Part shown: positions 17,452-26,609 of the stretch, one piece after another
How the letters are laid out: every line of letters begins with the position of its first letter
Position numbering within the stretch: position 1 is the stretch's first letter
Source of the DNA: Acidovorax sp. KKS102
Lineage (GTDB): Bacteria; Pseudomonadota; Gammaproteobacteria; Burkholderiales; Burkholderiaceae_C
Direction: 5' to 3'
Assembly (NCBI RefSeq): GCF_000302535.1
Contig: NC_018708.1
Span: 4,588,001 to 4,652,000, forward strand
DNA: 64,000 nucleotides
Translations under genes and position numbers: made by a program
Notes under the pieces: generated by a model
Databases searched by the model: none
What the model was told of the DNA's origin: nothing
Seen by the model: the letters and a program-made list of their open reading frames with translations, nothing else

Positions 17452-18191
17452 GCACCTTCCAGGACGGCTTTTCTGCCGCGCTGCTCGGCCCGGCGGCCCA
17501 TGCACCCTGGCTGTCGGCACTGGAGTCCCAACCGGGCTTTGCCGTGTACCGCAACACCGTGCTCAAGGGCTGCATCGATGCGCTGCAGGCCGACTACCCC
17601 ACGGTGGGTCAGCTGGTGGGTGACGACTGGTTCCGCGCCGCTGCAGCAGTGTTCGCCCGCACCCAGCCGCCGCGTAACGGCCTGCTGGTGAGCTATGGCG
17701 AAGGGTTTGCCGACTTTCTGGCCGGATTTGCCCCGGCCGCCGAGCTGCCCTACCTGAGCGCCGTGGCGCGCCTGGACCGATGCTGGACCGAATGCCATCT
17801 GGCGGCAGATGCCACCGCCGTGGACCGCCAATGGCTGGCACAGCAGCCCCCCGACACCTTGCCCCAAGCATCACTGCGGCCCCACCCCGCTGCACGCTGG
17901 GCTTGGTGTGAAGAGCATCCGGCTTATGCCCTGTGGCAGAGCCACCGTGAAGGTCTGCATCCCAATGAGGCACTGGAGTGGACGGGCGACGGCGCCTTGC
18001 TGACCCGGCCCCGTGCCGAAGTGGTGTGGTGCCCCCTGTCGCGCGCTGGGGTGGCCTTTCTGGACGCCTGCGCCGAGGGCCACACGCTGGAAACCGCCGC
18101 CACGTCGGCCCTGAATGTCGAACCCACCGCCGACTTCGCTGCCCTGATCAGCACCTTGCTGGACGCAGGCGCATTGATACCCACCGATTGA
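17442..18191 (+). CDS. bufC: DUF2063 partner protein of the bufferin maturase
   Basis: A 249-residue protein with the N-terminal DUF2063 domain ([16 protein letters not shown], then [20 protein letters not shown]). It also has a C-terminal winged-helix-like part ending in [11 protein letters not shown]. In characterised systems the partner delivers the precursor to the MNIO enzyme. The start overlaps the bufB stop by 10 bases, which supports translational coupling and a complex. Counterparts are BufC and GigB. Confidence 0.9.
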   Translation: MQLSTFQDGFSAALLGPAAHAPWLSALESQPGFAVYRNTVLKGCIDALQADYPTVGQLVGDDWFRAAAAVFARTQPPRNGLLVSYGEGFADFLAGFAPAAELPYLSAVARLDRCWTECHLAADATAVDRQWLAQQPPDTLPQASLRPHPAARWAWCEEHPAYALWQSHREGLHPNEALEWTGDGALLTRPRAEVVWCPLSRAGVAFLDACAEGHTLETAATSALNVEPTADFAALISTLLDAGALIPTD

Positions 18192-18225
18192 CCCACCGAT
18201 TCACGCACAGGCTGAGGAGCCCTTC

Positions 18226-18699
18226 ATGACCACCAGCACACACTTCCCTTCGGCCCCAGCCAAAGGCCCACGCTTGCTCTTGGCGCGCCTGGCCGACACC
18301 GCCACCTCGCTCACCCCGCACAGCCTGCTGGCGCTGGTCAACCGGGTGGCCATCGCGGGCATCTTCTGGATGTCGGCACGCACCAAGGTCGAGGGCTGGT
18401 TCACCATCTCCGAAAGCGCCTACGCGCTGTTCCGCGACGAATACAAGCTGCCCGTGCTGCCGCCCGAGCTGGCAGCGCAGATGGCTACAGTGGCCGAGCA
18501 CCTATTCCCGGTGCTGCTGGTGCTGGGCCTGTTCACACGCCTGTCAGCCCTGGCGCTGCTGGGCATGACGCTGACGATTCAACTGTTTGTCTACCCCGAC
18601 GCATGGCCCACCCATCTGTCGTGGGCGGGGCTGATGTTGTACTTGGTGGGGCGCGGTGCGGGGAGCGTGTCGATGGACCGCGTGCTGGGATTCCGCTGA
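18226..18699 (+). CDS. DoxX-family membrane protein of the bufferin operon
   Basis: A 157-residue inner-membrane protein with about four membrane segments and the DoxX pattern: [17 protein letters not shown] near residue 45, [20 protein letters not shown] near residue 95, and a C-terminal [11 protein letters not shown]. DoxX proteins often accompany redox or metal-stress operons, and this position matches gigT of Cupriavidus metallidurans. Its exact role with the bufferin is not known. It follows bufC after 34 bases and ends 10 bases from the convergent trxC. Confidence 0.87.
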   Translation: MTTSTHFPSAPAKGPRLLLARLADTATSLTPHSLLALVNRVAIAGIFWMSARTKVEGWFTISESAYALFRDEYKLPVLPPELAAQMATVAEHLFPVLLVLGLFTRLSALALLGMTLTIQLFVYPDAWPTHLSWAGLMLYLVGRGAGSVSMDRVLGFR

Positions 18700-18709
18700 C
18701 CGCTGCGCA

Positions 18710-19147
18710 TCAACCTGCGGTGGTGCGCACCCAGCGCACGATATCGGCCGCCCCCAGCGCGCCCGAAATACGCGCCACCTCACGCCCTTGCTGGAACAGG
18801 ATCATGGTCGGAATGCTGCGGATGGCATAGCGCGCCGCAATGGCCTGCTGGTCTTCGGTGTTGAGCTTGGCCAGGCGCACGCGGGGCTCCAGCTCGCGGG
18901 CGGCCTGCGCAAAGGCGGGCGCCATCTGTCGGCAGGGACCACACCACGGGGCCCAGAAGTCCACCAGCACCGGGATGTGGCTGCGCGCCACATGCTTGTC
19001 AAAGCTGGTCGCATCCAGCTCCAGCGGCGCCCCCGCAAACAGGGGCCGATGGCATTGGCCGCAATCGGGCGCGCTGCCCAGGTCGGCGCTCTGCACGCGG
19101 TTGGTGGTGTGGCAATGGGGGCAGACGATGTGCAAGGCTTCGGTCAT
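18710..19147 (-). CDS. trxC: Thioredoxin 2
   Basis: A cytosolic disulfide reductase of 145 residues. An N-terminal zinc ribbon has CPHC (9-12) and CGQC (29-32), and the thioredoxin domain has the active site WCGPC (68-72). This zinc ribbon separates TrxC from TrxA. The ATG at 19147 gives the normal N-terminus. A frame extension would read into the repeat upstream. TrxC responds to oxidative stress in other proteobacteria; here its position beside a metal-stress operon fits but may be coincidental. Confidence 0.93.
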   Translation of the reverse strand: MTEALHIVCPHCHTTNRVQSADLGSAPDCGQCHRPLFAGAPLELDATSFDKHVARSHIPVLVDFWAPWCGPCRQMAPAFAQAARELEPRVRLAKLNTEDQQAIAARYAIRSIPTMILFQQGREVARISGALGAADIVRWVRTTAG

Positions 19148-19178
19148 GGCGCAGCAAGGGTTGGTGGCAAAAAAGCTT

Positions 19179-19342
19179 GGGATGTCCTGCATAACCCTCG
19201 CGGGTCGGTGGTAGTGCGGATCGGGACAGGCCGCAAGGCGCCTTTTTGCAGCCCATAGCGGGGCTATGGGCCAAAAAAGCAACGCAGCGGATGGCCCGAG
19301 ACCGCGCTATCACAGACTGCAGGGAGTTATGCAGGACATTCC
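19179..19342. repeat. MITE-like inverted-repeat element upstream of trxC
   Basis: The ends GGGATGTCCTGCATAAC (19179-19195) and, inverted, GGAATGTCCTGCATAAC (19326-19342) match at 16 of 17 positions. The arms meet in a central hairpin CCCATAGC-GGG-GCTATGGG near 19252-19270. It has no coding content. It fills half of the 343-base gap between trxC and otsB; I see nothing else definite in that gap apart from probable promoters for the two divergent genes. Confidence 0.75.
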
Positions 19343-19490
19343 ATACTGATCACATGGCGCCGCAAGCGCTTCGTTTCAAGGCTCCGCGTTGCCATCTGCG
19401 GCCACCCCAGTTGCAACCGGTCGCAGACCTTGCACGCGTTTACCAGCCCTGAATCCCCCTCGTGGCCGTGCCTGCATTGCAGCGTCTGCT

Positions 19491-20240
19491 ATGGTTTCGC
19501 GCATGCAGCTGCTCCCCACACTGACAACTGCCCATGCGCTTTTTCTCGATTTCGATGGCACGCTCACCGAGCTGGCACCACGCCCTGAGGCGGTGCGCAT
19601 CGCATCGGGCCTGATTCCCACGCTGTCATCGCTGCACGCCCAGTTGGGAGGTGCGCTGGCCATCGTGACCGGCAGACCCGAAGCCGACATCGACGGATTT
19701 CTGGCGCCGCTGCGCCTGCCGCTGGCGAGCGAACATGGGGCCCAATACCGCCTCGTTGACACTTCGGTGCCCGCCACCGCACCACCCGCCCTGGAGCCCG
19801 TCTTGCAGGCCGCCCAGGCCCTGGCCGCGCGCCACCCCGGTCTGCTGGTGGAAACCAAACGCGTCAGCGTCGCCCTGCACTACCGCCTGGCGCCCCACCT
19901 CGAATCCCTGTGCCACGACACGCTGGTACACGCCATGCGCGAGGTGGACGGTGTGGAACTGCTGCGCGGCAAATGTGTCTTTGAAGTGAAACCCCGTGGC
20001 GTTCACAAGGGCCAGGCCATCATCGACTTCATGACGCAGCCCCCCTTTGCGGGCCGCACGCCGGTCTTTGTGGGCGATGACGTCACCGATGAGGCCGGCT
20101 TTGCCGCTGTGCAGTCGCTGGGCGGCTGGGGCATCAAGGTGGGCGAAGGGCCCACCATGGCACAACACCGCTGCATGACATCGGCCGCACTGCGGGGCTG
20201 GCTGTCGTCTGCACGCACAACGCTGGAGCGCGAACGATGA
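19491..20240 (+). CDS. otsB: Trehalose-6-phosphate phosphatase
   Basis: OtsB hydrolyses trehalose 6-phosphate to trehalose. The 249-residue protein is a HAD phosphatase: the nucleophile motif DFDGTLTEL lies near residue 22 and the C-terminal motif VFVGDDVTDEAGF near residue 190. It is the first gene of a trehalose cluster, overlapping the next gene by ATGA. The start is the ATG at 19491, or the ATG four codons later; neither has a clear RBS. Confidence 0.93.
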   Translation: MVSRMQLLPTLTTAHALFLDFDGTLTELAPRPEAVRIASGLIPTLSSLHAQLGGALAIVTGRPEADIDGFLAPLRLPLASEHGAQYRLVDTSVPATAPPALEPVLQAAQALAARHPGLLVETKRVSVALHYRLAPHLESLCHDTLVHAMREVDGVELLRGKCVFEVKPRGVHKGQAIIDFMTQPPFAGRTPVFVGDDVTDEAGFAAVQSLGGWGIKVGEGPTMAQHRCMTSAALRGWLSSARTTLERER

Positions 20241-22042
20241 ACACCGCCGCCACACAGCCCCAGACGGGCTCGCTCAACCTCGGGATGATCGGCAACTGCG
20301 CCATCAGCGCACTGATCGACGACCACGCCCGTATGGTGTGGTGCTGCCTGCCGCGCTTTGATGGCGATCCGGTGTTCAACGCCCTGCTGCAGCCCGGCGA
20401 CGAGGGCAGCCACTTCGCGATCGAGCTGGAAGACCTGGCATCGGCCCACCAGTGGTACGAGCCCAACACCGCCATCCTGCGCACGCAGTTGTTCGACAAG
20501 GCGGGCCATGGCATCGAGATCACCGACTTTGCGCCGCGCTTTTACAGCCGCTCGCGCTACTTCCGGCCCATGACGCTGGTGCGCCGGGTGCGCCCCATCC
20601 AGGGCTCGCCGCGCATACGGGTGGCGCTCAAGGTGCGCTACGACTGGGGCCAGACCACGCCCGAGATCACGCGCGGCAGCAACCACATCCGCTATGTGGG
20701 CGAGGGCATGACACTGCGCCTGTCCACCGACGCGCCGGTGTCGCATGTGCTTTCAGGCCAGGCGTTTGTGCTCACGCGCGAACACAACTTTCTGCTGGGC
20801 GCCGACGAGACGCTGGTGGACGGCATTGCCGACACCGCCCGCCACTTTGAGCAGGAGACCACGGCCTACTGGCGCAGCTGGAGCCGTGCGCTGGCCATTC
20901 CGCTGGAGTGGCAGGATGCGGTGATCCGTGCAGCCATCACGCTCAAGCTGTCGCTGTACGAAGAGACCGGCGCCATCGTGGCCGCCATGACCACCAGCAT
21001 CCCCGAATCCGCCCACAGCGGCCGCAACTGGGACTACCGCTACTGCTGGCTGCGTGATGCGTTTTTTGTGGTGCGCGCGCTCAACAGCATCTCCGAAGTG
21101 GGCACCATGGAGGACTACCTGCGCTGGCTGAGCAACGTGGTGGTCGAAGGCGGCGACGGCCACATCCAGCCGCTGTATGGCATTGGGCTGGAAAAAGACC
21201 TGCCCGAGCGTTTTGTACCCCAGCTGGCGGGCTACCGGGGCATGGGCCCGGTGCGCGTGGGTAACCAGGCGGCCGAGCATTTTCAGCACGACGTGTACGG
21301 CAACATCGTGCTGGGCGCGGCCCAGGCCTTTCACGACCACCGCCTGCTGCACCGCGCGGGCCTGGCCGAATTCAAGCGGCTGGAACAGGTGGGCGACAAC
21401 GCCGTGCGCGTGTACGGCCAGCCCGACGCGGGCATGTGGGAGCTGCGCACGCGCGCCCGGGTGCACACCTCGTCGGCCCTGATGAGCTGGGCCGCCTGCG
21501 ACCGCCTGGCCAAGATCGCCGCCACGCTGCAACTGGCCGACCGCGCCCGCCACTGGCAGCAGCATGCCGACCGCATGCGCGCCGAGATTCTCGACCAATC
21601 GTGGTGCGAAGAACGCCAGGCGTTTGCCGAGAGTTTTGGCGGGCATGAGCTGGATGCCAGCGTGCTACTGATGGCCGAGGTGGGCCTCATCGACCCGAAA
21701 GACCCGCGTTTTGTGAGCACCGTGGAGGCCATGGAAAAGAGCCTGTGCGATGGCCCCTACATGCGCCGCTACGAGGCGGCCGACGACTTTGGCAAGCCCG
21801 AAACGGCCTTCAACATCTGCACCTTCTGGCGCATCGACGCGCTGGCGCGCATTGGCCGCAAGGCCGAGGCGCGGGCCATCTTCGAGACCATGCTGGCCGC
21901 CCGCAATCCGCTGGGCCTGCTGTCGGAAGACACTCACCCCGACACCCGCGAGATGTGGGGCAACTTCCCGCAGACCTATTCGATGGTGGGCGTGATCAAC
22001 GCCGCCGTGCGCCTGTCAGCGCCCTGGGACAGCGTGATTTGA
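20237..22042 (+). CDS. Glycoside hydrolase family 15 protein (glucoamylase/trehalase-like)
   Basis: A 601-residue cytosolic hydrolase. An N-terminal beta-sandwich (LGMIGNCAISALIDDHARMVW) is followed by an (alpha/alpha)6 barrel from about residue 230. The barrel carries NWDYRYCWLRDAFF, the characteristic GH15 motif, and near the end a region with GLLSEDTHPDTREMWGNFPQ. Family members act as glucoamylases or trehalases. Its place between otsB and otsA, overlapping otsB, suggests trehalose or alpha-glucan turnover coupled to synthesis. The exact substrate is not determined by sequence. Confidence 0.88.
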   Translation: MNTAATQPQTGSLNLGMIGNCAISALIDDHARMVWCCLPRFDGDPVFNALLQPGDEGSHFAIELEDLASAHQWYEPNTAILRTQLFDKAGHGIEITDFAPRFYSRSRYFRPMTLVRRVRPIQGSPRIRVALKVRYDWGQTTPEITRGSNHIRYVGEGMTLRLSTDAPVSHVLSGQAFVLTREHNFLLGADETLVDGIADTARHFEQETTAYWRSWSRALAIPLEWQDAVIRAAITLKLSLYEETGAIVAAMTTSIPESAHSGRNWDYRYCWLRDAFFVVRALNSISEVGTMEDYLRWLSNVVVEGGDGHIQPLYGIGLEKDLPERFVPQLAGYRGMGPVRVGNQAAEHFQHDVYGNIVLGAAQAFHDHRLLHRAGLAEFKRLEQVGDNAVRVYGQPDAGMWELRTRARVHTSSALMSWAACDRLAKIAATLQLADRARHWQQHADRMRAEILDQSWCEERQAFAESFGGHELDASVLLMAEVGLIDPKDPRFVSTVEAMEKSLCDGPYMRRYEAADDFGKPETAFNICTFWRIDALARIGRKAEARAIFETMLAARNPLGLLSEDTHPDTREMWGNFPQTYSMVGVINAAVRLSAPWDSVI

Positions 22043-22091
22043 GGCGCTGTCCGACAGCGGCCGGGGGCAGTCTGCACGGATGATGGCCCCC

Positions 22092-23471
22092 ATGAGCCGT
22101 CTTGTCGTCATCTCCAACCGCCTTGCTGATCCCCGCAAACCCGCCGCCGGGGGCCTGGCTGTGGCCCTGGGTGAAGCCCTCAACCAGACCGGAGGACTCT
22201 GGTTTGGCTGGAGCGGCACCGTGGTCGAAGGCGGCACGCCCGGCGAGGGCGAACTGCACACCCGCCAAGCCGGTGCCGTCACCCTGGCCACCGTGGACCT
22301 GTGCCGCGAAGACCACGACAGCTACTACCACGGCTACAGCAACAGCGTGCTGTGGCCGGTGTTCCATTACCGGCTGGACCTGGCCGACTTCAACGCCAGC
22401 TACATCGCAGGCTACCGCCGCGTGAACCAGATGTTTGCGCGCAAGCTGCTGCCGCTGCTGCGCGACGACGATGTGATCTGGGTGCACGACTACCACCTGA
22501 TTCCGCTGGCGGCCGAACTGCGCGCCATGGGCTGCAAGCAGCGCATCGGCTTCTTTCTGCACATCCCCATGCCGCCGCCGCTCATCATGGCGGCCATCCC
22601 TCAGCACGAGTGGCTGATGCGGTCGCTGTTCGCCTACGACCTGGTGGGCCTGCAAAGCGAGGCCGATGTGGCGCATTTCACGCGCTATGTGCGCAACGAA
22701 GGCGGCGCCGAAGCGGTGGACGAAAAGCGCGTGCGCGCGTTTGGGGCCACGGTGGTGGTGCAGTCCTTTCCCATCGGCATCGACGTGGACGAATTCACGC
22801 GCCTCACGCACGCCCCCGACGCGGTGGAGACCTACGAGAACATGCGCGACGAGTATTCACGCCGGCGCCTGCTGCTGGGCATTGACCGGCTCGACTACTC
22901 CAAGGGCATCCCGCACCGCGTGCGGGCCTTTCGCGAGCTGCTGGACCGCTACCCCGAAAACCGGGGCAGCGCGACGATGATCATGATCGCCTCGCCCAGC
23001 CGCGACGACGTGCACGCGTATGCCGACCTGCGCCAGGAGCTGGAGGGACTGTGCGGCTCGATCAATGGCGACTACGGCGAGCTGGACTGGATGCCCGTGC
23101 GCTACATCCACCGCATGGTGGCGCGTAAACGTGTGCCGGGCCTGTGCCGCGCCGCCGCCGTGGGGCTGGTCACACCGCTGCGCGACGGCATGAACCTGGT
23201 GGCCAAGGAATACGTGGTGGCGCAAGACCCGGACAACCCCGGCGTGCTGGTGCTGTCACGCTTTGCGGGTGCGGCGGAACAGCTGAAAGAAGCGCTGCTG
23301 GTGAACCCCTACGACCCCCAGGGCATGGCCGACAGCATCCAGCAGGCGCTGCAAATGCCGCTGGCCGAGCGGCAGGCGCGGCACCAGAGGCTCATGGCGC
23401 GCATCAAGGAACACGATGTGCACTGGTGGCGCAAGGCATTCATGGATGCGCTGCAGGCCGCTGCGGACTGA
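22092..23471 (+). CDS. otsA: Alpha,alpha-trehalose-phosphate synthase
   Basis: OtsA joins UDP-glucose and glucose 6-phosphate to trehalose 6-phosphate. The 459-residue GT20 enzyme shows [13 protein letters not shown] at the N-terminus, the [17 protein letters not shown] region, [12 protein letters not shown], and the UDP-glucose binding stretch [17 protein letters not shown]. The start is taken as the ATG at 22092, which gives the standard MSRLVVIS N-terminus; ATGs at 22080 and 22083 are alternatives. It completes the otsB-GH15-otsA cluster. Confidence 0.94.
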   Translation: MSRLVVISNRLADPRKPAAGGLAVALGEALNQTGGLWFGWSGTVVEGGTPGEGELHTRQAGAVTLATVDLCREDHDSYYHGYSNSVLWPVFHYRLDLADFNASYIAGYRRVNQMFARKLLPLLRDDDVIWVHDYHLIPLAAELRAMGCKQRIGFFLHIPMPPPLIMAAIPQHEWLMRSLFAYDLVGLQSEADVAHFTRYVRNEGGAEAVDEKRVRAFGATVVVQSFPIGIDVDEFTRLTHAPDAVETYENMRDEYSRRRLLLGIDRLDYSKGIPHRVRAFRELLDRYPENRGSATMIMIASPSRDDVHAYADLRQELEGLCGSINGDYGELDWMPVRYIHRMVARKRVPGLCRAAAVGLVTPLRDGMNLVAKEYVVAQDPDNPGVLVLSRFAGAAEQLKEALLVNPYDPQGMADSIQQALQMPLAERQARHQRLMARIKEHDVHWWRKAFMDALQAAAD

Positions 23472-23522
23472 AGCCCTCGACACCTGTCACAGAGGGCGCT
23501 CAGACCTCTGCTGCAATCCCGC

Positions 23523-23717
23523 TCACACCCACTTGGCAATCAGGCTGACCACAAAGCTGAGCAGCACGGTGCTGGCCAGCGGAATGAACCAGTCGCGCCC
23601 AAACAGCTTGAACTTGAAGTCGCCCGGCAGGCGGCCCAGCCCCAGGCGCTGCAGCAGCGGCGACAGGCCGTTGATGAACACCAGCGCGAGGAAGATGACG
23701 ATGAGCCAGCGGAGCAT
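23523..23717 (-). CDS. DUF2905 small membrane protein
   Basis: A 64-residue protein with two hydrophobic helices (LIVIFLALVFINGL and PLASTVLLSFVVSLIAKW) joined by a basic loop GRLPGDFKFKLFGRDWF, the DUF2905 pattern. Function is unknown. It ends 50 bases from the convergent otsA and lies just downstream of the methyltransferase gene on the same strand, probably in one transcript. Confidence 0.82.
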   Translation of the reverse strand: MLRWLIVIFLALVFINGLSPLLQRLGLGRLPGDFKFKLFGRDWFIPLASTVLLSFVVSLIAKWV

Positions 23718-23732
23718 GGGGTGCCTGCGCGG

Positions 23733-24851
23733 TCAAAGCCGGTGCGACCGGTCTCCGTGCGCAAACCCCACGGGCTCCCACGCATCGCCCGCGCCCAGGG
23801 CCAGCACCTTGAACAGCTCGCCCATTTCATGCTCCATGATCAATTTGGCCGCTGTCGCCCGCTCTGCTTGCGCAAGCAGCTCCATTTTTGATAGCAAACC
23901 GCAGTTGATCAGGAAATGCGCCTGGGTGGTGTAACCCAGCACCTGCAGGCCCGCCTCTTGCGCGGCCAGGGCCATGGCGGTGAAGTTGACGTGGGCGGTG
24001 ATGTCTTTGCGCCCCACCTCCACCAGCGGGTCGCCGTCGGCCAAATGGCCCTGGTGGCACATCACCGTGCCCATGTGGCGCTGGGGGTGGTAGTACTCGT
24101 CTTCGCCAAAGCCATAGTCCAGCAAAAAGGCCGCACCCCGCTCCAGACGGTCGGCCAGCATGCGGATGAAGCCTTCGCCCTGGGCGTGGATTTCGGTCAG
24201 GTAGTCCTGCGGGCCTTCAATATCGAGGGGCGGGCGCAGGGCCGTGGGGCGGTCGGCCCAAGCAAAACTGCCGTCTTCGGCCACCACCACACCGCGCTCA
24301 TGCCACACACCGCCCTGCTGACCGCCGTGGCGCGCCAGCAGTTGCACGGGCATGGCGTCCAGCACTTCGTTGCCCACCACCACGCCGCTGAACTTTTCGG
24401 GCAGGGCATCTACCCAGCGCAGCTTGTGCGCGTGGGCAATCAGCTTGGCCTGCTGGCGGGCCCGCAGGCTGCCCGACAGATCGACGATGGTGTAGCGCTG
24501 CACCCGGTCGCCCAACGCATCCAGCAACTGCAGCGCCAGCGCGCCAGAGCCTGCGCCAAACTCCCACACCTCATGGGTGCCGGTGCGTTCCAGGGCCTCG
24601 CCCACCTGCACGGCCAGCGTCTGGCCGAACAGGGGCGTGAGTTCAGGGGCGGTCACAAAGTCGCTGCCCGATTCGGGCATGGCGCCAAATTTGGTGGAGT
24701 CGTTGGCGTAATAGCCCAGGCCGGGTGTGTACAGCGCCAAGGCCATGAAGCGGTCAAAACCCAGCCATCCGCCCTCGGCGGCAATGGCCTGGGCAATGTA
24801 CTGGTGCAGGGCGGTCGTTAAACTGTCGGGTCTTTGGGTCACGGCCCGCAT
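23733..24851 (-). CDS. MidA-like SAM-dependent methyltransferase (DUF185)
   Basis: A 372-residue class I methyltransferase of the NDUFAF7/MidA family, which in eukaryotes methylates a complex I arginine. The SAM site is WEFGAGSGALALQLLDAL near residue 90, and FLLDYGFGEDEYYHPQR is a family marker. The bacterial substrate is not established. The ATG at 24851 avoids overlap with the divergent gene at 24862. Near the C-terminus the codons for SKMELLAQAERATAAKLI coincide with a copy of the dispersed repeat (23838-23896). Confidence 0.87.
   Translation of the reverse strand: MRAVTQRPDSLTTALHQYIAQAIAAEGGWLGFDRFMALALYTPGLGYYANDSTKFGAMPESGSDFVTAPELTPLFGQTLAVQVGEALERTGTHEVWEFGAGSGALALQLLDALGDRVQRYTIVDLSGSLRARQQAKLIAHAHKLRWVDALPEKFSGVVVGNEVLDAMPVQLLARHGGQQGGVWHERGVVVAEDGSFAWADRPTALRPPLDIEGPQDYLTEIHAQGEGFIRMLADRLERGAAFLLDYGFGEDEYYHPQRHMGTVMCHQGHLADGDPLVEVGRKDITAHVNFTAMALAAQEAGLQVLGYTTQAHFLINCGLLSKMELLAQAERATAAKLIMEHEMGELFKVLALGAGDAWEPVGFAHGDRSHRL
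23838..23896 (-). repeat. Dispersed repeat (family A), copy inside the DUF185 gene
   Basis: On the minus strand it reads GCTATCAAAAATGGAGCTGC, then TTGCGCAAGCAGAGCGGGCG, and ends GGCCAAATTGATC. It keeps the reading frame and supplies part of the C-terminal region. Confidence 0.65.
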
Positions 24852-24861
24852 TGTCCACCAC

Positions 24862-25647
24862 ATGTCCCCCACATCCCGTCCACGCACCGTTCTGGTCACC
24901 GGCGCTGCCAAGCGCCTGGGCCGCAGCATTGCCCTGGCATTGGCCGCCGGGGGCTGGCAGGTGGCCGTGCATTACCGCGCCTCGGCCCAGGACGCTATCG
25001 ATACCGTAGCTGCCTGCGCTGATCTGGCGGGCGCTAGCGCCCATTTTGATGCTGATTTTGAAGACGAGGCTGCCGTGCGCGGCCTGGTGCCACGGGTGAT
25101 CACGCACTTTGGCCAACTGGACGCGGTGGTCAACAGCGCATCGCTGTTCGAGCACGACGATGTGCAGACCTTCAGCTTTGCCGCGCTGGAAAAGCACCTG
25201 CGCAGCAACACGGCCACGCCGGTGCTGCTGGCCCAGGCGTTGCACCGACATGTGGCCGACCGCGCGGCTGCGGGCGAGGCCGACGCGCGCGGCGCGGTGG
25301 TCAACCTGCTGGACCAGAAGCTCTGGAACCAGAACCCTGACTTCATGAGCTACACGCTCTCGAAAGCGGCACTGGAGGCCGCGGGCACCATGCTGGCCCT
25401 GGCGCTGGCCCCGCGCGTGCGCGTGGTGGGCGTGGCGCCCGGACTCACGCTGACCAGTCACATGTTGAGCGACGAAAAGTTTGCCCAGCTGCACGCCCTG
25501 AGCCCCCTGGGCCGCTCGTCCACGCCCGAAGACGTGGCAGCCACCGTGAAGTTTGCGCTGGAAAACCAGTCCATCACTGGCACCACGCTGCTGGTGGACG
25601 GGGGCCAGCACCTGATGAAATTTGAACGCGACTTCTCCCTGATGTGA
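24862..25647 (+). CDS. Pteridine reductase-like SDR (FolM type)
   Basis: A 261-residue short-chain dehydrogenase. It has the NADP motif TGAAKRLGRS near residue 12, with basic residues replacing the usual glycine-rich pattern as in pteridine reductases. It also has VVNSASLF, the catalytic YTLSKAALE and GVAPGLTL. FolM/PTR1 enzymes reduce dihydro-monapterin or dihydrofolate. The gene lies 34 bases upstream of folB in the same direction, which supports a pterin role. Codons for residues about 45-63 (DAIDTVAACADLAGASAHFD) fall on a copy of the dispersed repeat. Confidence 0.85.
   Translation: MSPTSRPRTVLVTGAAKRLGRSIALALAAGGWQVAVHYRASAQDAIDTVAACADLAGASAHFDADFEDEAAVRGLVPRVITHFGQLDAVVNSASLFEHDDVQTFSFAALEKHLRSNTATPVLLAQALHRHVADRAAAGEADARGAVVNLLDQKLWNQNPDFMSYTLSKAALEAAGTMLALALAPRVRVVGVAPGLTLTSHMLSDEKFAQLHALSPLGRSSTPEDVAATVKFALENQSITGTTLLVDGGQHLMKFERDFSLM
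24993..25050 (+). repeat. Dispersed repeat (family A), copy inside the FolM-like gene
   Basis: It contains GATACCGTAGCTGCCTGCGC, then GGCGCTAGCGCCCATTTTGA, the same cores as the other copies. The reading frame is kept. Confidence 0.6.
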
Positions 25648-25681
25648 GCCCGGCGCTTGCGCACAGAACGAGCCCCCCACC

Positions 25682-26065
25682 ATGACACAGACCCCTTCCC
25701 AGATGACTGGCACGCAGATCCTGACGCTGACCGGTTTGCGCTTTGATGCCAACCTGGGCATCCTTGAGCACGAAAAAGTCGATCCCCAGCCCATCCAGGT
25801 CGATGCCGAACTGAGCCTGGGCGTGCAGCCCCTGGCCCCGCGCGACGACGACATCAGCCATGTGCTGGACTACCGCCGTGTGCGCCAGATCATCATCGAC
25901 GAATGCACCGCCGAGCACGTGAACCTGCTGGAGAGCCTGATCGGCAAGCTGGCCAACCGCCTGATGCAGCTGCCCGGCGTGCTGGGCGTGCGCGTGAAGA
26001 TTGCCAAACTCGAAATTTTTGACGACTGCGAAGTGGCCATTCGCGTCGAGACAGGACAGTGGTGA
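25682..26065 (+). CDS. folB: Dihydroneopterin aldolase
   Basis: FolB cleaves 7,8-dihydroneopterin in folate synthesis. The 127-residue protein matches the family: LTLTGLRFDANLGILEHEK with the pterin-binding glutamate, VLDYRRVRQIIIDE, HVNLLESLIGKLANRL, and the C-terminal VRVKIAKLEIFDDCEVAIRVE. It is the last backbone gene before the proposed island. In relatives it usually neighbours ttcA, which here lies 20.8 kb away. Confidence 0.92.
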   Translation: MTQTPSQMTGTQILTLTGLRFDANLGILEHEKVDPQPIQVDAELSLGVQPLAPRDDDISHVLDYRRVRQIIIDECTAEHVNLLESLIGKLANRLMQLPGVLGVRVKIAKLEIFDDCEVAIRVETGQW

Positions 26066-26609
26066 CCCTATATGTATCTGGGAGCTTTAGGGAGTTCAAC
26101 TTCGGACTGGGAGAGGGTTTACATACAGCCCCCAGCGTTTGCCGACGATGGGGATGCTGTTATGCGTGCGTGGTCCTTGCCACGGTGCGGTTATTTAAGG
26201 CCCAGTGAACAGAGAGCTTGAGAGTCAGCACCTCGGGCTGCTGCAGACGTTGCAGGCTTGCGTTTGGCGCTGACATCTGGCGGGCTGGCGAAAGCCTCAC
26301 TCCACACGCTGATTCTTGCATGGGAAGATAAGAATCCACAGGATGTCCACTCTCCGCAAAGCAGCTTGTGCCCCCTTCGCGAGCCTGACAGAGCCCCGAC
26401 TTTCCATTCCCAGGCCTGATGAGAGCGGCGGGTAGTGGGTAGGGCCTTAGCCCTCAACGGCTCCCGGCGCTCCGAGGCCGTCGAAGATGACCGCGACCAG
26501 CACTTCAACTCATTCGTCCAGCCACGTGAGGGGCGGACCAAGCAGTACGCTCAGACTTGCTGCAACTTGGGGATTCGCCACAAGTTTACCCAAGGGCACC
26601 AATCCGACT
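26066..26609. other. Unassigned region at the left island edge
   Basis: These 544 bases hold no convincing gene. Short frames exist on both strands (for example 26191-26541 minus), but they lack a recognisable domain, a good start or host-like codon use. Base composition is less GC-rich than the flanks. It may be remnant sequence of a mobile element or insertion scar. Confidence 0.5.

Noticed and set aside
26191..26541. 116-residue minus-strand frame in the left island edge
   Set aside because: Start unsupported, Ser/Arg-rich composition, no domain seen. A neighbouring frame looks equally protein-like, so I left the region unassigned.
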